From assembly GCF_040115645.1 (NCBI RefSeq), contig NC_089552.1, positions 4,464,001 through 4,528,000 on the forward strand: 64,000 nt of DNA, written 5' to 3'. The position numbers were made by a program, and so were the translations under genes. Positions 51,492 to 62,495 of the stretch are shown here, piece after piece. Source of the stretch: Euwallacea fornicatus (taxonomy: Eukaryota; Arthropoda; Insecta; Coleoptera; Curculionidae). The notes beneath the pieces were generated by a model. That model was given only the letters and a program-made list of their open reading frames with translations. It was not told where the DNA came from and made no database searches. Position 1 is the stretch's first letter. Each line of letters begins with the position of its first letter.

Positions 51492-54400
51492 TGCACATGC
51501 ATTTGCATATTTGAAAATTTCGAATGTAGGGACGAATGTGGTAAACGGTAATAGATACAGGCGTGGCTGAAAAGGAGAAAAGTTGCGAATTCAATAAAGT
51601 ATAATAGATTCACAATGGAAATAGCCCTAAAGAATTATTTTTGGTGTCTAAGTTATTCAAAATTATTTAGTTAATTTAAAAAGTCACACGTTCGAATTTC
51701 GCCATTATTTTTATCCAAGTTTCAATAAGATATACTTAAATAAAAACAAAAACCACTGTGGATACCTTTAACGTCCTGGATATAAATGTACAAGATTTAG
51801 GGCCGAAAAATCAAAAACCTCTTCTCCAGATTTCAGTCTCAAAGCTAAAAGTAACTCTGAGAGGTAATTAACCCACTAGAGTTTGTTCCTCTGGATGGTC
51901 TCATGGGACGTGGTTTCGCTTTATACTAATATCTTGAGAAACTTGGAATTAAGAATAATTGGGAAAAAAATTACATTTTATCTCAGTTTACACTTGTTCG
52001 TTTAACTAGGAGTTTTCCCGTATTCTCAATTTGTTCTTTACCGTCACCCATTTTAAAAATAACAAAAATACCACCAGCAGATTAATGATCTTCAAATTTG
52101 GTTTATTAATCAAACTTGTGATGCAATTTTTGACAATAAATCCAATTCGGAATTAAAGTTGTATCAAGCTTATTGGTGCCGCGACACCTTAAAGGGGTAG
52201 TCAGGTACATCAATGGGTTTTTGTAGTAATTGGTCGTCTTAAAATCAACAAAAAAAAAATAGCAGCCGCACTTAGAAAAAAAGCTGATAGTTCTTGACCA
52301 ATGAAATGTCATAGAACTAAACCTAACCCAGTACCTTGAACTTTATTAAAATGTACAATGAAAAAGGGCTGCAGTTTTATTTAAAGAAAAGAAAAGCGAA
52401 ATTCGAAAATGTTTTTTTTTTGAATAACCCTAAAACCAATAATGTTTTGTATGTGTTTATACTATTTAATACACCCAAATGTATACCATTACTTTTTGTT
52501 TCCTAACGGCTATATTAACCCTCCCTCTATTAGGCACAGTGCATAAATAAAGTAATTATGCATGAACAGCGAAATGCATTCAAAACTGAATCTTATAGCA
52601 GAAAACTAGTTTTCGTTATTTTTATCTTCAAGCCCATCTAGTGCGGTAAACCCAGTTCAAACTAACCATTTTACGTTTCAGTAACAATGTTTTTGAGGCA
52701 CGCAAAACACGCAAACATAAAAAGTACATAAAAAGACTTTAAAAACCTTAAACATGATTTTTAAAAAGGTCTATTTTTAGGATTTGGTTATTGAAAAGGC
52801 TAAGTAGGTGCAGACCTCACGAACGTTTGTATAGTTACGATAAAAAAAATCGAGCTTTGTGGCTTTTCGCGCTTGAAACTAAAGCTTCATTATAAAAATG
52901 TTTCTTATTTACTGATGATTCTAAAACATGGAATTTACCGGGCATTGTAAAAATGACAACTTCGCATGCATTGGTTTAAACCACGGTGTATAGGTTTGAA
53001 GTTGTCATGGTATCGTACCCGTTTTGTACCAGCTCGGATAGAACTATTTTTGGAACGGTAGGTGTAAAAGTTGCCAACTGTCCATTAAAACTGTGTTTTG
53101 ATTGTAATAAAGTATAATTCGTGACACTAACTGAATACAAAAAAAAACACATAAGGAAAGCAAATTAGTTTCATCAAAGTAAAAGGTTTCCCTATCGGTG
53201 TTTCATATCGCCGGTCTCGTCATTACGCAGGATTTATTGATTTTGGGATGACTATATTTATCCACATTTCTTCGTCATTTTTGGCGGTAATTGCAAATAT
53301 TTCAAGAATATATTTAAAATGGGTTTCAGATCCAGAGTTGTTACTTATCTACATCGTCCAGTTTTATTAGAAACTCTAGTGTTATTGCCATGAACACAAG
53401 ATTTATATAGCTATTATCCCACAGGTAAATAATATTGGTTTTGGCAGTGCTGATAGATTTTCACTACCAAAAACATGTTTCAAATAAATTTAATAGAGTT
53501 TGAGCGGTAGCTCCTATTGTGCGTCTCTTGGTATGTCCCCCTATGTAGCTATTTGACGCAAAATACTTAGGTAAGAGAACGGTAACCATTAGAGGTTTAT
53601 TACAAAGAGGGGTGTCCAACAAAAAAGTTGAAAACTTATTTTCCAGCTCCAAAAATTGTGGTTTAAACTAATATTCCCATTTTCGCAGTGATCAATGGGC
53701 CTTCACCAAAGTTCAGCAAAATCGAGGTTCATTAACTGTGATTCTATTTCAGACATTCCTTTGAGTGCGTCCTTGCGGACTCTTCAATGTAATTGGAATC
53801 AAATGAGATATCCCTAAGAAATATAAGTTGGTCCAATGGGGACATGCTTATATTCATTATTCATTACTTGAAAACCAGCGAACTTCCGCAAACAATTAAA
53901 ACAATTTTGATATTCCGTAGAGGCTTTGAGGTTACTTCTGTAATATACCACTTCTTTTACATACAAATATCGATTCTAAGAGACTAGACTTCGACAAAGA
54001 CAAATTGTAGTCCGCATGATGACATCCGTATTATGCCACAACATTATGGAAATAAATTTGATATGCTTATTAGACCCACAAAATAATAAAATAATTTATA
54101 GTAATAAATATTTATGTGAAATTAGACAACTCATCGAACTTAAATTTGAATCGTGATTACTAAGACCAAGTAGCGGCTTTGTAGCAATAAATAATATTTC
54201 TTTTCGTTCTGCAAATATTTTAATTATGGCGGTTCAAGGCTATAAAACGCATGTAAAAGATCGATTATAAGCTGACTAGTCACCCAATGAAAACTTAAAA
54301 AATGCACAATGATTCAGATAGATAATTGTTTAACTATTAAATTAAAAAATCTTAAATAGAGAACCTTTAAAGTGATTAAAAATTTTGAAAAATTCGATGT

Positions 54401-57400
54401 TTCTTCGATGGTACATGATACAAGTTATATTGATCAACTTTAGTGCAATACATCTATAAGTCAGTGCGGTATCTAACAACTTCTCTATTAAATAATCCTG
54501 ATTATTTATTCGTCATGAAAGTTGTCAGGACCTTGTGTGGACAAGTACGTAATAAAATCAGATTATTTTCAGAAATGAGAATTTAAATTGATAAAACAAA
54601 TAAATAAACAAAAGATATAATACAGAGTGTCAAAAATTACTAAAAAGTAATTAGCAAAATTATTTAACTGAAACTGAATGACTTGAACAGGTTGGTTTTG
54701 AAGGTTATATATGTATGTGAGCATTCTTTGTCCATGTTGAAACAATTAATCAATTATCTGAAAATATCATGGGGTTCTGGCTCTAAATTCCTCCCAAGAT
54801 AAGTGCGAGAAAATGGTGAAAGGGCTGTCATGAATCTCTTCGCATTTCTTGTTTATGTTAAGACTATTAATTGGCATTATCTGAAAGTGGTACGGGCTTT
54901 TGGTACCAAACTCTTCCCCAGGTTAGTGTGGGAAGAGAGGGTTGTTTATAAATTCCTTTAGCGTAGGTGAGAATGACGTTTAGGGGGGTTTGGTACCCGT
55001 GGGAAAAAGAGTGGACAGCCCTTCCATCTTATCGGTTCTCTCACGAAGAGGGGATGTGTTCTGTGTATGGATACCGGGTTGTATCAAGATTCCATTTTTG
55101 GTTCACGGAGAATAAAGAAGTGCTCTGAGAATTGTGTTTTTTCTCTCCGCCCTTGAACCGCGAATCTTAAATGTATATATTATTAGACTCTATAGTTGAG
55201 GCTTAAGCTGTAATTTCAACCAGGATTAACATTTTTATTGAATACATACACGAGATCACTAACATTAAAATTAACAATCCGGATATTGCGATTTTTCTTC
55301 AAAGTTAGATTTTGTCTTTCCATTCCATATACCCTGTATCGTATTATTTTGGTGTTCTATTGTGAGATACCATAAAATAGGGAAATTTATTAAAAAAATT
55401 CAAATGCATTAAAAAGAAAAAGGAATTCATAAAAAAATCTAGCGTCCCTATGGTGGCCCTCAAATATTTATTCTATGCAGTTCAAAAGACCGTTAGATTC
55501 CATTCTTTTAACGTCCTGCTAAACTGCGTGTTAAATAGCTTACAGTTAAGTGCAACCACCAGTTAAGGTGCTCTAGTTATTGTGAAGGTGTTTCAGATAG
55601 CTGCCCCCGTACTTCAATAGTTTATTGAGCTTAACTTCGAATAAGAAAAGATTTAACTTACAGTTTGTAGCAAACTGAGAGCTGTAGCTCCTTCACTGGA
55701 CAGCGAAAAACCGATTCTCAGACTTAAAATTATGGACCCTGTTGGATTGAGAGAGAGAAAAGTATTGGAAAAGTCAGTAAGAGCACAAAACAAGAAGTCA
55801 AATCACCAAAGAGCAGATGCAGTGGACACAAAAAAAAATTGTGTTTGATCATAATTCTTATCAAGATATTTTTAAAATGTTTGGGGATGATTGAAATAAA
55901 GATGAAACATACTTATTTTGCGTCGAATCATTTTGATACTCATAAATTTAGATTTTATTAAAAGACTAAATAAACAAATTTTTATTGAAGTTTTCTTACG
56001 TCAGCTGCATTGGCAGCTATTTTCTCATAATGAGCTATATACGTGGCATATGGCTATTTCATGAAACAAGTGTATAAATAATTGATCTCGACATTATGAG
56101 AGGTTAAAATTAAGGAGGTCATCACACGCAAGTCTCCCCTACTGTTTACCGTAAAGCGACATAATTTTCCAATAATCTTGTCAAAAAAATTAATAGGGAA
56201 AATAAAGGTAACAAAATATACCGTTGACATGTGGTCAGGAATATACATATGGTCACAGGAAATAACCTCAGTGTATAAATCGTCCACCTGCCAAAATGTT
56301 TTCTTAATCGTGTATATCCATAACATATCAGTAAGAAGCTGTGAGTTTTTATGATCATAACGAATACAAGCATGAACCGAAATAAGTTAGTTTGTGAAAA
56401 AAATAAATATATAAACTCGGATTATAACATTAGCCCTCAGCTTGAAATATGTCTGCCCTATGGGTACAAAGGGCAAGAACTTAATTCAATCTCTCTTTAT
56501 TTTAATATGATACTTGCCTAAAGGAAGCATACTTTCCAAATGGTATGTATGTATATCTTTTGGCGTTTTTATTCCAAATGTAAATGAAACTGTCGTGAAA
56601 CCGCATTCTTCACTCGTAGGTATCTCGAGAAAACCCTAAAAAATAATATCGTCCACTTTCAACGCTCATATACATGCCTTCCACGGAACATCTTATTTGA
56701 ACCCCGAATGGAGTATTTGCATATTAAGGGTAAAAACAGGAAATATATGGATGCTGCTGAGGCACAAACAGTATTAAACAAGAATTTCATGAAGCTTTCA
56801 GGACCTGGAATACAAAGATCTGAGGAGAAATGAATAAAACTTTCCTAAGGGCGTGACTCATTCCTATTCTGTGCAAAATATGAGCGTCTAGGGTGATATT
56901 GAAGCGTGTGAAAATTTTAAATTGTTCCTCCCAGGAGAACATTGCTTATTTCATTTTCTGTTTTATGAGTCATTTTCCTACCTATTTGAGGATTTTTTTC
57001 TCCAATAAATTCCGAATTAGTCACAGAAGTACGGGAACATTTACCGAACAGTCATGGAGTATAATAACAAGTCAACCCATGTTAAGGTACCTTCTGACAC
57101 GCACGAATATTAAGTTAATTGTTTCAGATATTAGTCCTTGGATCTATTGCTTACATTAGGCAATAAACGACACTTGGCAATTGTGACGTAAGTGGAAACT
57201 GGAAAATTGGACATATTTAAAAAACTATTCAATCTCTTCTATGTGAAACTGGATAATCTAAAACAACGATGCTGACCGAAATCTGGATTGAGAAATCCAG
57301 CTTGCAATAATCCCAAACAAATACCTCTATTTGCTCGATTTCCCAGAGTTGGCCCCCATAAGGATTCCTAACCTCTTGACCTCTCCAGGGTGATTAAACG

Positions 57401-58993
57401 AATCCTTATCAATACTGAGAACATGAACTCCATTAAAGAATGGATTTGATTCTGTAACATATTCAGGCCAGCCGTTTTGCGCTAAAACGGTACGTAATGA
57501 AATTCCACTCATGATTCCCTGCATATAAATTTGGAAAACCGGTCAGGTGCCCTAAGAAAAGTTTTGGGTAATGATAATCCACTTTTCATCGTTTTTCTCC
57601 AACTTCACAGAAACGCGATTTTCCAGTAACAGCCATTTGCCTTTGTTACTAATATTTGCCGGTATACATGCAATTTAGTTCCTGAATATTTTTATGGAAA
57701 TCCACCTGGAAGGGCTTCAATACTTTGGTTTCCCACGAGCTTTAGACTCGAATATGTTAGGAAAAATGAGTAGGTATTTTTTAGCCTTTTTTCGAGCAGC
57801 AGCAAACAGGCCGAGAAAATTTATAAAGTGGGGAAAGGCCTCGACAAAGAAGTTGAAATATTCTACAAAATGGCCTGTAATATTGGCTTAGAGATAAATT
57901 TATGAAAATGTAAGCTATATTAAATTTTCTTTACGTAGCTCGCTTCGAGCTTTTTAATATTATTCATTCACGAAGTGAACTAAAGGTAAAGGATGGAACC
58001 TTTTTCAATATGGAGCAAACATGAAATGTCGTTAATTCGAAAATAATAATTCAAATTCATGCTAAAGAATAAGTTCGCAACAAAATTAAAATGCCACTGG
58101 CGCTCCTTGTCACGATAGTTACCAGAAAATGCCAAGGGGTAACTCTCCAGCAACTCCACATAATATGCTGAAAGGAAACAATTAGAAATTCTTCATGAAT
58201 ATGGTATACGTTTTCCACGTACAAACCTCTACTTGTTAAATTACGCACCAAATCGAATCATGAGATATGAAAGAACAAGTCGCAGCTCGTGCTATTCCTG
58301 TGGTATAAAATCGACCAATGACAGCCTGCTTGCGATATGAGAGTGCCCAATGTTAGCTCGCAATTTTACTGACCCACCTACTACTTTTTTAAACATCAAT
58401 CTATTGCCCTAAATCCGTAAATATGGCATTTTCTTCCCTTGTTTATTGAAAATTGGTTACTTTAGTGATAATTCAGTAAACAGATCAGGAATATTTATAG
58501 AGCAGACGCTCTATTGCGGTACCGCTTTGCTCGGAATGTTTACTATGTCCTTATGAATAATTTAGCTATATCTTACGTGTCTTCAAAATTCCTAAATTAT
58601 GTTAATTTGGATAATAATATTCAACAAAATATCACAGAATGTCAACAGCATCACCTGCTCTAGTTAAGGTTCGAGTCCCGGATAGGATAAGCTGTAATAC
58701 CATTTTTATGCATAGTCGTGGGAAAAATAGTGTACGTAAAGTGTAAGAAAATTTCTGAACACACTCGTGTGATTTCCAGAAGGAGGATGAAAATCTTTTT
58801 AACTAGAATATATTGCGACACATTTCAACAAAAATATGTTTATTATTGTACAAATTTGCACCACTTTGATTCTTTAGTTGTTAAATGTTATTACCTAGGA
58901 GTTATATACCCAGTGTTAGATAAAACATACGATATTTGCTCACATCTCCATACAAACATATCCAAGTAACCAAGGAATTATAATTCCCTTATA
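51492..58993. other. Non-coding stretch with old repeats
   Basis: No gene recognised on either strand. Short open frames occur (for example minus-strand 57327-57524, 65 codons) but have no recognisable domain, splice context or partner exons. A diverged tandem duplication lies at 54721-54962. A GGTTCGAGTCC sequence near 58669 matches a tRNA B box, but no tRNA fold is present. The rest is AT-rich. Confidence 0.45.
54721..54962. repeat. Diverged tandem duplication, period about 121 bp
   Basis: Two adjacent units (54721-54840 and 54842-54962) align along their length, both running from GCATT..CTTGT through ATGTT, ATTATCTGAAA, a GG-TTCTGG/GCTTTTGG block and CTCCCAAG/CTTCCCCAG to AAATTC-like or AATCTC-like ends. 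I estimate about two thirds identity by eye. The following 200 bp are GC-richer and contain AATAAA near 55114, which could fit an LTR-like or other transposon remnant. Nothing coding is seen. Confidence 0.4.
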
Positions 58994-59141
58994 CAGGGTG
59001 TCCTCGAATTACGTGGCCAAAATAATACTGCAGATTGTTTGAGTGAAAATAAGTCGATTTAACTAAACTTCCCTCAGTCCAAAAGTTGATAATTATGGAG
59101 CTACAGGCTTTTTTTTGGCCACGTAATTCGAGGACACCCTG
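58994..59141. mobile_element. 148-bp MITE with TACAGGGTGTCC ends
   Basis: Near-perfect terminal inverted repeats of about 28 bp (CAGGGTGTCCTCGAATTACG inward to GTGGCCAAA) flank a non-coding core. TA lies immediately outside both ends (58992-58993 and 59142-59143), as expected for a Tc1/mariner-type target duplication. No coding capacity. Similar ends occur at 43132, 60198 and, reversed, at about 25066, so the family appears repeated in this genome. Confidence 0.85.
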
Positions 59142-59143
59142 TA

Positions 59144-60197
59144 TACATATGAAATGTTCGAGGGTACGACAAATTAGACTTGATTAGTAGGAAGAACGAT
59201 ACATTTCGAACTCACGCAATTTGAGCGTGAGCGTGATCATATCACTTTCGTGCCTGACAAGCTACCTCGCACTTGCTGTCAACACTTGCTACATATCATA
59301 TTACGTTTATTTTTAGAAATCAACTACCGAGCAATACCTACGAATGAAATATTTACAACCGCTTATACACAACCGATAACCAAACCGAACTAAATAGGGT
59401 GCTCTTCCACACGTGTCTCCCATTAATACTCTCACTACTCTTATTACTTTGAAATGCACTACAGGGCGCCTAATAAAGCATATGAGCCCCACAACCGCAT
59501 CGATCTAGCATGACACTATGGAGTCGGTTAATTAAGTATTCTAAAGTTAATTATACGCAGATCTCATAGAGCCTGTTTAAGATGCGTCAAATATACCCAC
59601 TTAACCAAGCTGGCGTCGTCGCTAACTTTCATGTTTACCACATGGAAGTGATACGGACACATACAAGTGTGGAAATGTTCAACTTTTCACTTTAACCCGT
59701 CGGGATAGTTGAAGCTGCAAAGTATAAGTTCATGAGAGCTAAAACAAACTGCTAGGTTGAAAATTTGAAATTGGAATTAAAGAGGTTAAGAAAAAGTCAG
59801 TGGGAACAAAAATACACGGAACGGGTGAATATCAGAAATTTGGTCTGCACCTACAACTTAATCCTCAGTTTGCTGCTAACATAAAAACCTTTTTGGAAAC
59901 CAAGTAGGAAATCACGTAGCTATCCGTCTTATGCCTTATAATCTTAGGACAACAAAGGACGACGATAAAATGGTCAGCGTACTTCTCCCATTTTTTTGTA
60001 CTTTGCATTTAGTAAGCAGACCCAAAAAACAATCTAGTTGCGCAACCATGACTTCATCTTGGTGCACCTAAAGTCATCTAGCGCACCTAAGCGATCGCAT
60101 GAATGTAAGTTTTGTCGTAATTGATCCGACAAAAAAGTGATTATAATGGATATCTAATTACCATCATAATTTAGCAGATGAAGGTTCATCGTATATA
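59144..60197. other. Non-coding spacer between MITE and repeat-rich right end
   Basis: About 1 kb without recognisable exons, RNA genes or complete repeats. It is somewhat less AT-rich than average and may contain old transposon debris. Confidence 0.4.
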
Positions 60198-60847
60198 CAG
60201 GGTATCTCAGAAGCAGTGGTGGAAGTAAGTATTGGGTGCTATAAGGCTGAAAGCGTGATTCAGCTAAATTTACATTAAACAAAAGTTAGTTCTTTTCATT
60301 CTACATTAATTTCTTTAGTTCAATAAATTGGAAATAACTCTCACAGTTTTTGATTCATACACTTGGAATTGCCCTCAGAGCTCTATCATTTTCTACAGCG
60401 TGTTACCAAAATTTTTTTTATAGATCTATTTGTATCGTGCAATTTACTTTTTTGAATGCACACCTTTTGTCCTATTGAACCAAATCTGTATCTATTACAG
60501 TGTACCAAATCTTCATGTTGTACATGCTCAATATCCAATATTATCCTTATATCAAAGACATTATATATTATTTCTAGCCGCGTATGTTTATCGTTTTTAG
60601 ATTAGTAAGCTACACGTTTCCAGAAAAAACGCTAAAGTGTATTGTAAAATTAGAAACTATCGTATCATTTTTATTGTACAACCTATAAGTACTTTTGTAT
60701 ACGGCAGGCCCTAAAAATGTTTTGTACATTTTAAAGTGACATCAATTCTTAAATGATTTTGCAAAACGTAAGGGTCACAACTAATAAAATATATTGTACA
60801 TATTAAGCTGATAAACTGGATAATTTTTTAATATTCGACACCCTTTA
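60198..60847. repeat. Possible 650-bp element with CAGGGT ends
   Basis: The left edge reads TATACAGGGTATC and the right edge, reversed, TATAAAGGGTGTC, resembling the ends of the 58994 MITE. The inside is non-coding and AT-rich. The chimeric Tc1-type element begins four bases beyond the right edge, in a TATA sequence. The pairing of these two ends is a suggestion only. Confidence 0.3.
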
Positions 60848-60851
60848 TATA

Positions 60852-61184
60852 CAATTAGGTGCAGAACTGAGTCAATACTTAGAAAATTCGTATTAATGGT
60901 GGCATAAACAAAATATCTAACAAGTATTCAAAGGAAGGCTTTTATTTTCAAAAAGTACATTAACATTAACATTAAAACCATACAAAACATTTGCCGAAAA
61001 TAAATGGGGTACATCAAATAATCCTAAATAACATCGGTTCAGTTTTGCTCCACTAATATTAACATTGAACACTTTGGTCGACATTGACACTAATATTTGG
61101 TCCAGAGACCTTTAACTTTTTTAACAGCTAGTAGACGTCTTGGCATGCTTTTTGTTAGTGTTTCACAGAAATCAGGTGGAATTT
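60852..61184. repeat. Left inverted arm of family B element
   Basis: Begins CAATTAGGTGCAGAACTG and ends GGTGGAATTT. It includes the 3' untranslated part of the element and the transposase C-terminus (61090-61184). Its partner is 62159-62491. Confidence 0.9.
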
Positions 61185-62109
61185 GGTCCCATACTTCTTC
61201 TATTCTCTCCCATAAAACTTTAAGTGAAGATGGTGGCGAATCGTAGTCGTTGACCAGATGATATTTCACGTAAGCCCATAGATTCTCAATGGGATTTAGG
61301 TCGGGACTTTGTGCCGGCCACTGCAAAACCTGAAATTTTTGGGTACCCAATCATTCCTTCACAAATTTTGCGGTATGCTTGGGGTCGTTGTCTTGTTGGA
61401 AAATTACTTTGCTAGTGGGATAAGGCATATTATTAACAGTATCTATTAGGTGATCATTTAAAATGGCTTTATAGATGTGCTGGTTCATTATCCCATCTAT
61501 TTTCTTCAATGGTCCAACCCCATATCCCGACATACAGCCCCAAGCTTTAATATTTCCTCCCCCATGTTTCACCGTCACAATGAAATTTTTTAGTTTCATG
61601 GATTCTCCCTCTCGTTTCCAGCTCCAATGTCGACCATCTGTTGCATATCTGTTAACTTTAGTTTCATCAGACCAAATAACCTTCATCCAATCCTTCTCGG
61701 TCCATGCCTCATATCTTTTTACAAAATCTAGTCGTGCCCTAATATTCTTCTTAGAAAGTTGGGGTTTCTTCTTCTTCTCCACAGCAACAAATTTGGACTG
61801 ATGTAAAGCTCGTTGGACTGTTCATTTGCTTACCGATTTCCCAGTATCCCTTCGCAGCAACACGGCTGCTTTGGAGGCCGAAGAGGCTTCACCACTGCCC
61901 AAATATTTAATTACTCTTCTAGTATCTTGCGCAGACATCTTTTTTGGTTGGCCACCTTTATTTATTTTTAAGGAAATTTTGCACTTATTTTTTCCTCTTT
62001 GTACTGTGGATTGACTTATATTTAATTGAAATGCGATTTCCCGTGTGGATCTTCCATCAATCAGTGATTTTTCAATTAATTTTCTTTGAAACTTTGAAAT
62101 CGGCTTCAT
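61090..62109 (-). pseudogene. Tc1-type DD34E transposase with two in-frame stops
   Basis: One continuous frame of 340 codons from ATG at 62109 to TAG at 61090 is full length for the family and is broken by TGA at 61822-61824 and 61351-61353. The N-terminus has two helix-turn-helix-like parts (STREIAFQLNISQSTVQR and a KAAVLLRRDTGKSVSK segment). The catalytic part shows VIWSDETKVN, HGGGNIKAWGCMSGYG, FQQDNDPKHTAKF and SPDLNPIENLW, with 34 residues between the second D and E. The second stop replaces a residue that is usually tryptophan in FVKEW-like sequences, a TGG to TGA change. It differs clearly from family A. No frameshift is seen, so the decay is recent. Confidence 0.92.
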
Positions 62110-62158
62110 TGTTTAAAGATTTTGAATTATGATGTTTATTAACGGAGAATATGCGATT

Positions 62159-62491
62159 AAATTCCACCTGATTTCTGTGAAACACTAACAAAAAGCATGC
62201 CAAGACGTCTACTAGCTGTTAAAAAAGTTAAAGGTCTCTGGACCAAATATTAGTGTCAATGTCGACCAAAGTGTTCAATGTTAATATTAGTGGAGCAAAA
62301 CTGAACCGATGTTATTTAGGATTATTTGATGTACCCCATTTATTTTCGGCAAATGTTTTGTATGGTTTTAATATTAATGTTAATGTACTTTTTGAAAATA
62401 AAAGCCTTCCTTTGAATACTTGTTAGATATTTTGTTTATGCCACCATTAATACGAATTTTCTAAGTATTGACTCAGTTCTGCACCTAACTG
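62159..62491. repeat. Right inverted arm of family B element, carrying a second copy of the transposase C-terminus
   Basis: Reverse complement of the left arm. On the plus strand it encodes the end of the transposase again (IPPDFCETLTKS through GLWTKY) before reaching the terminal CCTAACTG at 62491. This coding fragment has no start or promoter of its own and is a structural duplicate. Confidence 0.9.
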
Positions 62492-62495
62492 TATA

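Larger units (their letters stand above)
60852..62491 (-). mobile_element. Chimeric Tc1-type transposon, family B, with 333-bp inverted arms
   Basis: The 1640-bp element is flanked by TA on both sides (60850-60851 and 62492-62493). Its arms, 60852-61184 and 62159-62491, are exact inverted copies apart from two mismatches I can see. The left arm holds the true 3' end of the element, including the last 95 bp of the transposase frame. The right arm repeats those same bases in the other orientation, only 49 bp upstream of the transposase start codon. So the original 5' end has been replaced by an inverted copy of the 3' end. Confidence 0.88.

Noticed and set aside
57327..57524. Minus-strand open frame with SNPFFNGVHVLSIDKD that reads like a coding exon and follows a TTTATATGCAG acceptor-like site
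   Set aside because: No neighbouring exons or known family; could be transposon debris. Not supportable as a gene.
58640..58700. GGTTCGAGTCC resembling a tRNA B box
   Set aside because: The T-arm stem does not pair, and no A box, D arm or acceptor stem lies at the right distance.
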